Assembly: GCA_037127315.1 (NCBI GenBank)
Contig: JBBBDQ010001156.1
Span: 1,185,001 to 1,249,000 of the forward strand
Length of the DNA stretch: 64,000 nucleotides
Direction: 5' to 3'
Origin: Ascarosepion bandense
Lineage: Eukaryota; Mollusca; Cephalopoda; Sepiida; Sepiidae
The notes under the pieces are model-generated. The model was given only the letters and a program-made list of their open reading frames with translations. It was not told where the DNA came from and ran no database searches. Positions 10,346 through 21,224 of the stretch are shown in pieces. The translations under genes and the position numbers were made by a program. The first letter of the stretch is position 1. Each line of letters opens with the position of its first letter.

Positions 10346-11110
10346 TACTCCACGTCAGGAAAAGACACCTGATGTTGCTGGATTATGCAGTGAGTATGTG
10401 GGGCTTGGAGAATTTGATACTCACGTGTCAAATAAAGGAAAAGGGAAAGCAACGCGTAACATACTTGATGGGATTGAGCAAATATGTGACAGAAAGGGGT
10501 TTAGGTGGGTAACAAAAGAGAGCGTATTTAGAGCCACTAGGGATATGTGGAAGGCTATGATCGCCTACGTCCTAAGGGGACAGGGCACATAGAAAAAGAA
10601 TATATATGCCAACTGTTTATAAGAAACTATAATGTGGGTATAAAATGGGGGTATCGATTCTATCTTATAATCACTATATAAACTGAACCCTCATTTTGTA
10701 GCCATACTAGATTCTATACATTTATATTCTAGATTTATGGGCTTGAGCTAGTGGATGACAGGGCGGGGGCTGCATGGTGTAACAGGAGAAGACGTGCTAA
10801 GAGCCACCAGGGATAGGGAGACGTGGAAAGCATGATTGCCTACGTCCTAAAGTGACAGGGCACATAGAAAAAGAATATATATGCCAACTGTTTATAAGAA
10901 ACTATAATGTGGGTATAAAATGGGGGATCGATTCTATATTATAATCAGTATATAAACTGATTCCTCATTTTGTGTCTATGCTAGTTTCTATACATTTATG
11001 GGATTGAGCTAGTGGATGACAGAACGGAAGTTGCATGGTGTAGCAGGAGAAGGCGTGCTAAGAGCTACCAGAGATAGTGAGACGTGGAAAGCCGTGATCG
11101 CATACGAATA
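10346..11110 (+). mobile_element. RTE-like LINE 3' end, tandemly repeated about 2.5 times
   Basis: The first unit (to about 10735) encodes the RTE C-terminus in the frame ending at 10592, with FRATRDMWKAMIAYVL then GQGT and a stop. Its 3' UTR follows, with AAAAAGAATATATATGCCAA. The second unit (about 10737-10995) and a partial third (about 10996-11110) repeat the same C-terminal coding and UTR sequence, roughly 265-275 bp apart. Internal positions differ between units, so the duplication is not recent. Confidence 0.75.
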
Positions 11111-12045
11111 AGAATAAGCTATCAAGGAAACAAGTTAGCAGAAGGGAATTCCACCGGTGAGAAGTGCTTAGAGAGAAAGTGTTTCGATCAGAAGTGGTGG
11201 TTATATTTGATTATTTTAACGCCAAAGGGTGGGATACATACCAGTCTGGTAGCACTCATAAATTCATACGATATTTTAACATGTGTCTGTAGTTGGTAAT
11301 ATTGTTATTAGTAGGCTCTCAAATTACTTCCAATGTAGAAATAACTGTCCGGTTAGAGGTAAGTGTAGATCTGAGAATCTGATCTATCAAACCACCATCT
11401 ACCCTAAGGAAAGTAAGGAGAGATGTTTATATCGGAATTTCGGCGGGAATTTGTAAGCAACGGCTTTATACCCACAGGCACTCCTTCACCAACCCTAGTT
11501 TAAGATATCAAACAGCCCTTTATAGAAAATACTGGGAATTAAATGAATGTAACTTAGATCCCCAGATAAAATGGGAACTCTAGGACCCCAAATAGCTTAA
11601 GATATAGGTTCAATCTATGTTTGAGAGAAAAAATTAAAATTTTAAAATTTCAAAACCAAAACATACTCCTAAACAAACGAATGGAGATCATAAGTATGTG
11701 TCGCCATAGAAATAAGTATAAATTAAAAAATTATCCTATTTCCCCAATTAGTCTCAATAAAAATTTATAAAAAAAAATTTCAATTTGGCCAAGCAGTTAC
11801 TTCCCCACTACATACTACTACTAACTCAATGGTCAGGTCACATACCTCCCACTACCAAGGAGAAATTACTACTAAATTCCTTCTCCCAGACCAACCCAAT
11901 GAAAATCCATACATCCCAACCCCTTCTTTTACCTAACCTAATATCTGGACTTAGAATTTTACCTCGTTCTCTGTTTATAAAGGCTCGAAGAATGCATGCC
12001 TTAAAACGCCATGTTGAATGTTTTATCTGAATTTACAGATAAATA
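11110..12045. other. No gene seen
   Basis: AT-rich, apparently unique. A frame at 11785-12030 has a leucine-rich, non-repetitive translation but no recognised domain. Confidence 0.4.
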
Positions 12046-12284
12046 AAGATGTATTTCATACTACTTTTAATATTTATCATTTCATTGATGAAGCTGCAAT
12101 ATAGGTAATTAGTAAATATTTATAAATTCATTTGATGCACATGTTATTGTGCAGTATTAACAAAAGAAGCATTGTATTTTCATTTATGATTATTTACTTG
12201 GCAATATATACTAAAAAATACTATGAATACATGATTTCTTTTAAAACATTGGGGTGGCCTTATAATTATGCCCGGTAGTATATA
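12046..12284. mobile_element. MITE, Tc1/mariner-like, partial copy
   Basis: Related to 6681-7062. The left terminal repeat is truncated (starts at ATGTATTTCATACTA), while the right end is complete with TGGCCTTATAATTATG then CCCGGTA. The centre diverges from the first copy. Confidence 0.7.
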
Positions 12285-12330
12285 TATATAAACAAAGATT
12301 TGTACCCACAGAAAGAACTAATTACTTTAA

Positions 12331-12523
12331 ATAGAATAGACGTCATTATACCCAACCCGAGGAACCTTTCGGCCAACAATCTTCAATGGCTTACGTTGGC
12401 TTTATTAATCCTCTGTTTTCATTTGTCCTGTATTAACCATTTATGATAAAGCCAACGCAAGCCCTTGAAGATTGTTGGTCGAAAGGTTCCTCTGGTTGGG
12501 TCAAGTATAATGACGTCTATTCT

Positions 12524-12525
<2 letters not shown>
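12331..12525. repeat. Inverted repeat with ~75-80 bp arms
   Basis: Left arm 12331-12405 and right arm 12446-12525 are complementary with few mismatches, separated by about 40 bp. The outer ends are ATAGAATAGACGTCA and TGACGTCTATTCTAT. Could be a small fold-back transposon or a PLE terminal pair. Family not identified. Confidence 0.75.
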
Positions 12526-12556
<31 letters not shown>

Positions 12557-12558
<2 letters not shown>

Positions 12559-12612
12559 ATGTTTAACCGTACTGATGAGCTGTGATACAGTGAAACAAAT
12601 CTGTCTGCAGAT

Positions 12613-12615
<3 letters not shown>
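12557..12615 (+). ncRNA. Type I hammerhead ribozyme-like motif, copy 2 (HH-SINE fragment)
   Basis: CTGATGA at 12572-12578, stem II at 12579-12591 (one G.T closing pair), GAAA at 12592-12595. Stem III is three pairs ending at 12604, with the cleavage base C12605. Stem I has one C.A mismatch relative to copy 1. The unit is enclosed by (TA)n on both sides (12527-12556 and 12615-12665) and lacks the tRNA-like head. Confidence 0.75.
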
Positions 12616-12668
<53 letters not shown>

Positions 12669-12804
12669 AAGAGATAGCGTTATTTGATAGTATTACTGTA
12701 TTATAATAGTACAAAAGTAATTGTTTGCCCCGATTAAGTTTATACAGGGTTCGAAGAATGTTTCATGCGAAAGTATTAATCCGTGAGAATGCGTAAATAG
12801 TTAT

Positions 12805-13040
12805 TTAAATGTACGAAATAATTTTTTTTCGTCCTTCCATTGAATATTGTTGCCATCCCTGGGCGGGTGCTGCTGCTCTTCATCTCGAAGTTCTCTACAA
12901 AATCCAAATAAAGATCTGCAATATAATCGACCTTGACTTCAGTCATTTTCTCTACGACGTGACGTGGCTTCTCGCTTCCATTGTCTACAAACATTTTCAT
13001 AGCAAATGGTCAAATTTGTTACATCGCATGTACTTCTAGA
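12805..13040 (+). mobile_element. Jockey/CR1-like LINE fragment
   Basis: The frame 12809-13039 reads RPSIEYCCHPWAGAAALHLE and a C-terminal part matching the post-RT region of the 473-aa ORF (RPCIEYCCHILSGAP). No catalytic motifs remain. Confidence 0.75.
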
Positions 13041-13232
13041 GCCTACTTATAACAATATTACCGACTATAAAAACACGTCAAAACATTAAAATGCATCACC
13101 CACCTTTATCTAATCCATTCTTAAAGAATGTATTTTATTAAAAATAAAAATTATGCTCGTAAAACTTCCAAAATTAACAAGCGAAAAACCAATAAATATA
13201 TTGTTTACTAAACCTACACTTGCGCACACTAA

Positions 13233-13312
13233 ATCGCGCGCACACACACACACATACACACACACATACACAAACATACACACATGCACATCACGCACAC
13301 ACATACACACTT
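13233..13312 (+). repeat. (CA)n microsatellite, imperfect
   Basis: ACACAT/ACACAC-rich run. The reverse frame gives only Cys/Val/Met repeats. Confidence 0.85.
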
Positions 13313-13319
13313 ACGGATA

Positions 13320-14469
13320 TAACTTATCATCTGAATCCCACATAGACAAATTATAATTATTATACACTTACACTTATAAAGCAATATTTGGCGATTTTTC
13401 ATTTTATACGATACAAATCCTATCAACCAAGAGTTAACTAAAACACACAAAGTAAAATTGCACAAACGCAAAATCGGATCTAAACGACTAAAAGCATTTT
13501 GGAAAAGCCCAGACCAAGGCAAATTTCACAAGTCAGTGTGAAAAGCAAAAATCTGGATCCTGATTGGATAGGAATCGAAAATTGATATATGACGTTAGTC
13601 AAATTTTTTTCACACCTGAAGAAGAAAATGCTGCTGGAGCCAGTGACATAAAAAACTTTACTATTTAAACCACGTTCGGTGACCGATCAAAATCAGTTCG
13701 ACATGTGCTCGGTTAGCAGACGGACCTTGTGGCTATGTAACAAAAGAATTTCAAGAAGCCGACTCTGACTTAAGGGCATGTCACAGATTCATTCAACTTC
13801 CAATTTTCTTTTCTTCATTTTCACTCCTCGCTGCCAAAGAAAACAATAACAACAACTACAGGACACTCTAAGTACACATACTTTATTTGTCTTCCCTTCT
13901 TTCTCATCCTGTCACCAACCTACCAAAAAGGAGAAGCATTATAAGACGTTACAATCTGCTACTTAGCTGCTTACTACAACATGAACTCTTAATTTCTGTG
14001 GACATTTTAAATACTCTTTAAATTTCTCTTTAAACCATTTTAACTACAGAACTACATGCATTTTCTCGATAAATATTTTTTCTCACAAATATGTTATAAT
14101 GTTCAGTTAACGGAACTTATATTTTCCTTCCTACAATTTTTTTATTCAGTTAATAAATGTTTACTTTAATGTACACACGATATATTTTATCCTTTCACAT
14201 TTCCACATCCAACCTTCAACTTTCTGATATTTTGAACTGTGAGGACTTTGGATGTGTTTTGGCACAAGGTCAATTTACCAAGCATCACTGAAGACCTTAT
14301 AAGTTAAACTTTCTGTTGAAATTCGGAACGCCACAAATTTTACTAATGTTTGTTCAACAAGTCGAGTGCACATGAAATCGAATTAGCCAATGAAGATCAC
14401 ACAACACAAATAAACCTGACAGAATTTATTTTTCTCCATTCTTTGATGTCTTGACTTATTTAATATATA
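13320..14469. other. No gene seen
   Basis: About 1.1 kb of AT-rich, apparently single-copy sequence within this window. No open frame with a recognisable domain. Confidence 0.45.
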
Positions 14470-14724
14470 CTAGCAGTATAGCCCCACGTTGCTCGGGTTA
14501 CTAAAAGCTTTAAAACTAATTCATGGTCCTGGAGCTCAGACTCTTTGACGTTGGCACGAAAGACTAAAAAGCAATAGTTGTTGCCATTTATAGCGAAACC
14601 GTAGACTGAAAGAAAAATGAATGGATGTAAGACAAATTTTGAAGTTTGGTGAGAATCGGATAAATTGTGCATTTGTATAAAGGACATACAGACAGATAAA
14701 CAGACACACACACAAACATCTTGC

Positions 14725-14774
<50 letters not shown>

Positions 14775-15107
14775 CGAATTTCTGCACTATTGTAAGAACT
14801 GCAACTTTGAAACTTCTGAATATCGTTTCATATGTCTTTGTCTATGAGTGTATCAAATTTGATTAAAATCGGACCACTCCTTCTATAACCCGATTTTTTC
14901 AATTATCGATTTTCGATATTTATCGCGGATACCTCTACACAAAACCTAGCTAAGAACACTCGCAGACGCTTATAGTACAACTGTGTAAATTTTCCAGAAA
15001 ATCGGATCAGCCGTTTCGGAGTCTATAGGTAACGGACATTCCCCCCCCCCCCACACACAAATTAACACATATACACAGACAAAGTTCTATTTATAAATAA
15101 GTTTAGA
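14470..15107 (-). mobile_element. Helitron-like non-autonomous element, copy 2
   Basis: Minus-strand orientation. 5' end TCTAAACTTATTTATAAAT at 15107, 3' end CTAG at 14473-14470, flanked by A and T as expected. The 3' hairpin is the CCCGAGCAACGTGGGG region. It carries (AT)n at 14728-14772 and a C run at about 15041. The interior (for example AAATTTGATTAAAATCGGAC at 14852) matches the copies at 1903 and 27177. Confidence 0.7.
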
Positions 15108-15109
15108 TA

Positions 15110-15734
15110 TTTGTGTTGTTTTTATTTCTTGTCGGAGCGTTTACTGGGTGCCTTTGCATGTTTAGCGGGGCTGTAACTCGAGTGAACGTCTTTCTATTTT
15201 TAAAAACTTTCAACACGCCGTTCTCACTGAGGTTGATAATGTGTGTAAGTCCTTTACCACTGCAAAAAAAGAGTTCAATTAATAGACCATCGGAGTTGTT
15301 ACATTGACCCCGAATATTGCAATACAACAAGGCCCATCCGAATCCCGTCATATAACACCATAAGATAAGGGTTTATTCTTAAAAATTAGCCTGAAAAGAA
15401 ATCTGGGGGAAAATCTGATAGAACAGGAAATCCTAAAAGGTTTGAAATGACAACATCAGGAAAAAGTTATCCACGAAAACCAAAAAAAAAAAAAACTCCC
15501 CGAATAGCAAAGGAATTGACTGAAGATCAGAGTGAAGATCCATGAAAAAGTGTGAAAGTGTTCGTTGTAATGATTTTACGTACACTACATACAGAAAGGC
15601 GGATGATGCAGAGATATGGAAACGTTGGCGCGAGAACTTCATATATTTTCTTTCTCATTAACGGTAAGACAAAGCATGGTCAGGAAAAAATTATGATTTT
15701 TATTCATCACTATTTTCATTGTTCGTTTTTGTAT
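15110..15734. other. No gene seen
   Basis: No recognised domain. Frames at 15103-15351 and 15552-15821 are short and without family resemblance. Confidence 0.4.
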
Positions 15735-15900
15735 CATTGGGACAGTGTAATGAATAACGAACGGAGTTTAAATTCCAGTTGGGTTTGTTACATTTACTTA
15801 CGTATAAATAACATTGAATAGTAAGACAGACTGTGTTTTATACCTTGGTTGGCACCATTCTACTGCAGAAAGAAAATATTGCTGGAAAATATTCTGCTTT
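15735..15900 (+). mobile_element. SINE-A, degenerate copy
   Basis: Head-first on the plus strand. It keeps TTAAATTCCAGTTGGGTTTG (B-box region), then a TTACTTACGTATAAATA segment equivalent to the CACTTACGCACAAATACC of good copies. Later landmarks are blurred. Confidence 0.55.
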
Positions 15901-16321
15901 TTCAGTCATCAATCGAAAGTGATTTATGATCGAAAATAAACCATATTTAAGTATAATATAAGTAAAGTCAAAATATATGCCGAGTTGAAGCTACATGATA
16001 ACAAAATTCATTGAAATTAAAAAATTAAATTATGGCATCGTAATAATTGAATTTAATAATTATTTTGAATCATTACTGATATGTTCCAACAAATATTGTA
16101 GAAAGTACCAACATGACGCACAGCGAGATCCCTTTGAATAAAGTTGTATATTTGTTCATGTGTATATTTGTCTATATTTCTGAGAGGAGATATTGTAATT
16201 ACTCACATTATTTACATTTAGGTGATTAGAATTTTGAACTGAACTCTTTATTTCGATAAGTAGAGTAGATTGTTCTTGGCCCATGGGTCATACCGTTTCC
16301 AGATGTATTAGTTATCTCCCT
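15901..16321. other. No gene seen
   Basis: AT-rich sequence without recognised features. Confidence 0.4.
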
Positions 16322-16445
16322 TTAACTTAAATGCCTAAGTATTTTGTTCACCACTGCTCTGGCGAGGTGCTGAACTCACAACTCTTTGGGTCAAGTCACT
16401 GGAATAAACAACGATATTATTCGCTGAGCCATGTCTCCTTGAGGT
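16322..16445 (-). mobile_element. tRNA-derived SINE-like segment
   Basis: On the minus strand an A-box-like ATGGCTCAGCGAATAAT and a B-box-like GAGTTCAGCACC are spaced as in a tRNA-derived head. The clover-leaf is not intact, so it is a SINE relic and not a tRNA gene. Confidence 0.45.
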
Positions 16446-16699
16446 CAAAAACGCCGTGATTATGGCAAGAAAAATATAGACAACAGTCCGAACAATGTAA
16501 ATAATGTAAGTACACTGATGAATATTTGAAAGAAAAATATGTGGCAAACTTTTAAATAAAAACATACGAATAAAATAAGTGTTTTTAATATACCAATGAA
16601 AACAAGTACAATTTTATTAAATTTCAACATACATAAAAATTGTACATCTATATCTATAGATAGATAGATAATTATTTGAATAAAGACGAAAAATGATTA

Positions 16700-16753
<54 letters not shown>

Positions 16754-16756
16754 ATA

Positions 16757-17117
16757 TTCTAAACATATACTGTTAAATATAAGAGACAATGAATGTCTTT
16801 TATGTTTAATCATGAGCCGTTCTAAACATCGTATTTTGGCTTTAAGTTCAGATGAAAACAAAGACAAAAATTCTCCAACATTTGGATAATTTTATTAAGT
16901 TCGTTTTAAGCTTTCGGCTCACATGACCCATCTTCAGAGAGGTTACAAGGACGTTAACATTAAATCATCCACCATCATAATAAGAAATTATCCAAATTTT
17001 GGTGATTTTTGTCTTTGTTTTCACCTGAACTTAAAGCCAAAATACGATGTGTAGAACGGCTCATGAATAAACATAATAGACATTCATTGTCTCTTATATT
17101 CAACAATATATGTTTAG
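16757..17117. mobile_element. PLE terminal segments in fold-back arrangement
   Basis: A PLE terminal segment (16757-16945) is followed after a short spacer by an inverted copy (16981-17117). Pairing arms are about 16757-16903 and 16981-17117. Landmarks: CATGAGCCGTTCTAAACATC in the first arm and its complement with GAACGGCTCATGA in the second. No PLE coding sequence remains between them. Long (TA)n at 16705-16750 precedes the first arm. Confidence 0.75.
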
Positions 17118-17164
17118 CAAATTATCTGCTTCCTCGATACACTATATATATCTATATATATGTA

Positions 17165-17375
17165 TGTATATTTCCAAGTGAATAAGGAACGAAGAAATAT
17201 TGACAACGTTCAAAATATTAATTTAAAACAGTGATCAATATAGAAATAGAGCGATGAATATTTATTATAAATTATAGTTTAGTACAAATTACAATCTACT
17301 GCAAAGTGTACATTTTGATTCTACATTGAAAGGACAATATCTCATCAAAAATTAAACGCTAATTTTTTACCTCGC
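17165..17375. repeat. Repeat G, copy 1
   Basis: AT-rich segment shared with 20606-20780 (inverted) and 39455-39700. Landmarks are AATATTAATTTAAAACAGTG, ATAGAAATAGAGCGATGAAT and GTGTACATTTTGA. All copies abut (TA)n tracts. Possibly another PLE-type terminal segment. Confidence 0.55.
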
Positions 17376-17392
17376 ACAGACAATTTCTTCTT

Positions 17393-17895
17393 CTTCTATG
17401 TGCCCTGTTCCTTCAGGACGTAGGCGATCATGGATCTCCACGTCTCCCTATCCCTTGTGGCTCTTAGTATGTTTGCTCCTGTTGCTTCTGGAAACCCCCG
17501 TTCCGTCATCCACCTGATCAGACTCTGCAGATATGTTATCCGCTGCCTTCCTCTGTCTCTCCTTCCTTCTATCTGACCAGTCAGTATCAGGTTCTCCAGG
17601 CTCTCCTTCCTCATTGCATGTCCCAGGAACTTCAGTTGTCTCTTCCTGATGCTCAGCATCAATTTCCTTTTTGTTGCCATTCTTTCTAACACTTCGTCGT
17701 TGCTTGTATGCCCAGTCCACGATATCCGTAGCATCCTTCTGTAGAACCACATTTCGGCCGCTTCCAGTTTTTTCCTCATTTTCGATGATATTGTCCAGCA
17801 TTCACAGCCGTACTGAAGAACTGACATCACGTAGCAGTCTAGCACTCTTTTCTTCGTTTCTATTGAGATCTTCCTGTGAATGCCCGAATATGCTG
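17393..17895 (-). mobile_element. RTE-like LINE, 5'-truncated copy
   Basis: Carries the C-terminal region of an RTE-type endonuclease-reverse transcriptase polyprotein and its 3' end. The element breaks off near 17895, where similarity to other copies stops. Other copies: 10346, 26865, 31965, 32990, 52345, 58843, 61855, 63105, 63738. Confidence 0.85.
17396..17845 (-). pseudogene. RTE-like LINE reverse transcriptase, C-terminal 149 aa
   Basis: Uninterrupted frame with LDCYVMSVLQYGCECWTISS at the start, WFYRRMLRISWTGHTSNDEV in the middle and the terminal DRETWRSMIAYVLKEQGT. This region lies downstream of the RT catalytic core in RTE-type proteins often annotated as craniofacial development protein 2-like. 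The upstream codons (KISIETKKR) remain in frame, so no true start exists. EN and RT domains are absent. It is a truncated retrotransposon ORF, not a host gene. Confidence 0.8.
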
Positions 17896-18284
17896 TCTCC
17901 TACTCCTCTCTCTTCTTCGCCCATCTTCTCTTACCTCCTCGCACCCCCTATACATTTTCTTATTTCTTCCTCTTTGTTAATCCCAAAATGCCAGGTCATC
18001 AAAGGCCATATTTTGTTTTATTTTATGACCATACTTGATATTCTTCTGTTAAACCTGATACCTTTATCTGAACTATTTACCATTCCCCTTAACCACCTCT
18101 CTCGTTCTCTCCCAATTTCCTCTTTTTGTTCAATGTCTCTTTTACAGACCCCAATTATGATTTCTTTTTTTTCTCTAAGACCTTTACTTCGCACACAAAA
18201 ATTAACAAATAGAAGAAATTGAATCTTCCATCTCCTTTAAATAAATATCGTTTTCCTATGTTGTTCCTATGTCTACGCTGACCT
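17896..18284. other. Pyrimidine-rich sequence without recognised gene
   Basis: The plus-strand frame 17671-18222 is mostly antisense to the RTE fragment, then Ser/Leu/Phe-rich low-complexity. No domain. Confidence 0.45.
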
Positions 18285-18570
18285 GGAGTAATAGCCCCTA
18301 TTAGGGTCCCAGCTATGAGTAAATAATTTACTCCAAAACTAGGGTCAAAATACTATAAAAGTATAAAATAGACTTTTATAGAAAAATATACATTTTTGAA
18401 GGAAAAATATTAGCAATAATATATTTTTTAAGAAAAATTTGATGAAATCAACCTTGTCACTATAACTGAACATTAAAATAATACCTTAAGTTAAAACACT
18501 ACCTTTTTGGTAATAACCTACAGTGTTTGATATGCTGTTAAACAAAAGTCAAACTAAAATTCAAACTTTA
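18285..18570 (+). repeat. Repeat E, partial copy
   Basis: Matches 22460-22842. Shared landmarks are TCCCAGCTATGAG, ACTTTTATAGAAA with TATACATTTTTGAA, and GATATGCTGTTAAACAAAA near the end. Non-coding. The same family occurs inverted at 47400-47600 and 52990-53240. Confidence 0.65.
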
Positions 18571-18623
18571 CTCATTACAATTGTCTTTTTCTGAGTTGGT
18601 CAAGCCAAGTTCTACTTAAAGCT

Positions 18624-18626
18624 ATA

Positions 18627-18671
<45 letters not shown>

Positions 18672-18823
18672 TCAACAAAACGACATGAAAAAACATACAC
18701 ACCGAAAAACATACAGATACATACACACACACATACACACATGCCAAATTCAAATGATAACCCCAAACAATAAAATAATTCTAAAACATAAAGACGAAAT
18801 CAAAAACGCTCTCACACACACTC

Positions 18824-18869
<46 letters not shown>

Positions 18870-18895
18870 ACACACACACATACAAAATTCAAAAC
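18624..18895. repeat. (TA)n and (CA)n microsatellites
   Basis: TA run at about 18627-18668, then CA-rich patches with the best run at 18818-18880. Confidence 0.9.
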
Positions 18896-18899
18896 ACTG

Positions 18900-19438
18900 T
18901 CAAAGCAATAAAAACAACCAAGTGACCGATGAAAAGACTTGTAGATGAGCAAAGGTGACTAGAAGATAATTTTAACGTAATAAGGAGAGAACAGCAAATC
19001 AAAATCATTTCAAATTAGAGTAAGCACTTGATTCATTTATCTATTTATTTATCTGTTTATACATTTGATGATGTGAGAAAACACAGACTATTCAACACAC
19101 CAACATTTGATGTATTATATTTTATTTTATTTTTCTGTTTTGATTGATTTTCTTATTCTTTTCCTACATATTTACTTATTTATAAACAACAACTTGGCTA
19201 TCAGAAACTCGATACGTAAAGCCACAAATGTATTTGCCTGAAGAGAGTCAATCTTAGACTCGAAACACGTGTAGTGTACAAATACCATTATGAACATTTA
19301 AAGTATTATAACATGTATAATAACATCAACGATAAATATACACTTTAAACAAAACGTTCACGGTCTCTCACACTTTTTATTCTATACAAATTTCACTCTT
19401 TAGGAACAACATATTTCTTTTTCTAATATATATTAATT

Positions 19439-19483
<45 letters not shown>

Positions 19484-19743
19484 GTATATTTATCGGTCGT
19501 TGTAAACAATATATATATATATATATATATATATTTCTTGAAAGGCACGGACTCAATCGGACAGACACACTCTCCTTTGCCATTCTGAAGATGAGATTTT
19601 GATCTCGAAATATTAATGCATAATAAAAAGGTAATGCCCCCAAACTTTTTTAACTTCCTTTATTTTACTATACGCATTGTGACAGCCTTCAAGACCTAAA
19701 CATATCCCTAGTATACACAATGCTTAAAGCAAAATTTCGAAAC

Positions 19744-19805
<62 letters not shown>

Positions 19806-19925
19806 AAGGATACTCCGTTATAATCCGATATTAAGAACGGTTAAATAAAGAAGACAAAGAGAAAACATTTTTTCTATATTTATTTTTCTTCCGAGGAAGA
19901 AAGATTTCCTCTTGTCTTCTTTATT

Positions 19926-20005
<80 letters not shown>

Positions 20006-20373
20006 AAATTTAAATGTGTGATTCAAAAGAAACTCACTATCTTATGTAAGAATTGACACCCAAGAGACCTAACTAAATGAAAACACTTTTCTTTCCTTGG
20101 TATTGGTTTAAGATGTAAGTATACTATAACACACCATTACTTTGGTTGAACTTGAAGAGAGAATACAAGATTTTATGTCTTCCCTATCATATTACAAGAG
20201 TTTCAGGTTAAATAACTGATGTAATTCCTGAAAAGATCGATTTTGTCAGGGTTTAGGTGTCAAACAGCGGACATTGCAGAGGATGCTACGTCAACAAAAG
20301 ATGTACCGAGAGTGATGGAAAAGTAATATTCAGTCAACATCAGTATTTATACAACAGTTTTTCACCTCACACA

Positions 20374-20375
<2 letters not shown>
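18900..20375. other. No gene; several long (TA)n tracts and a small inverted repeat
   Basis: TA tracts at about 19442-19481, 19510-19532, 19749-19800, 19931-19972 and 19978-20003. Between two of them, GTTAAATAAAGAAGACAA (19839) and TTGTCTTCTTTATTTAAC (19911) form complementary arms. No coding or RNA feature recognised. Confidence 0.6.
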
Positions 20376-20434
<59 letters not shown>

Positions 20435-20459
20435 ATGTGTGTGTGTGTATGTATGTACT

Positions 20460-20490
<31 letters not shown>

Positions 20491-20777
20491 TTTAGAACAT
20501 GTACATGCTACACGCTACTACAAAAGCGTACATTTCGACATTGAAAGAACAATTTCTTATCAGGTGGTATAATGATGGTAATTATTACCAACATTATTAA
20601 CTATTTGATCAGACATTGTTCTTTCAATGTCAAAATAAAATGTACACTTTTGTAGCAGCTTGTAGTTGTTCTAAAATATAATTTATAATAAATAATTATT
20701 GCTCCATTTTTATATTGAGCACTGTTTTAATTAGTGTTTTGAGCATTGCAACTACTTTCTTCGTTCCCTATTCATTT

Positions 20778-20832
<55 letters not shown>
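20376..20832. repeat. Repeat G, copy 2, with inverted arms and microsatellites
   Basis: (TA)n-(TG)n-(TA)n at 20378-20485 leads into a left arm (about 20493-20556) complementary to a right arm (about 20606-20673). Landmarks: ACATTGAAAGAACAAT and ATTGTTCTTTCAATGT. The rest of repeat G (reverse of 17165-17260) follows to 20780, then (TA)n to 20832. The fold-back plus flanking TA runs resembles the PLE terminal pair at 16757. Confidence 0.65.
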
Positions 20833-20834
<2 letters not shown>

Positions 20835-21224
20835 CGAAGTATTATATACTTGACAATTATGCATTATTGCATATCCCTAAATACAAAAGCACTTTTTTCA
20901 CAACGAATTGAAAAAGATATATGAAATTAAATCCATGTAAAAACGAATAAAATAGGCACACGAACATGGTGCATAAATTAGCCTGCTTGTTTTGCAATCC
21001 TTAGACACTCATCTTTGTAAATATCTATACATTCGCCGTGTGAAGACGTCTTGGCGCCACGCAATGGATTGCATGCCATTTTTACAGATCATTACCACTC
21101 TGATGTGTTTGATTTCCAATAGGTACCCTACTATGTGACCTTAGTCAAAATCCAGAAATCAATAGTATCCTCGCAGTCTGTGCATATGGAAATTTTCTCT
21201 CCTTGAAATAATGATTTTGAACTA

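Noticed and set aside
17448..17801. Second, Glu/Asn-rich frame overlapping the RTE ORF
   Set aside because: Out-of-frame shadow of the RTE C-terminal region; similar shadow at 58852-59073.
17671..18222. 183-aa Ser/Leu-rich protein
   Set aside because: First part is antisense to the RTE fragment, remainder is low-complexity; no domain or promoter.
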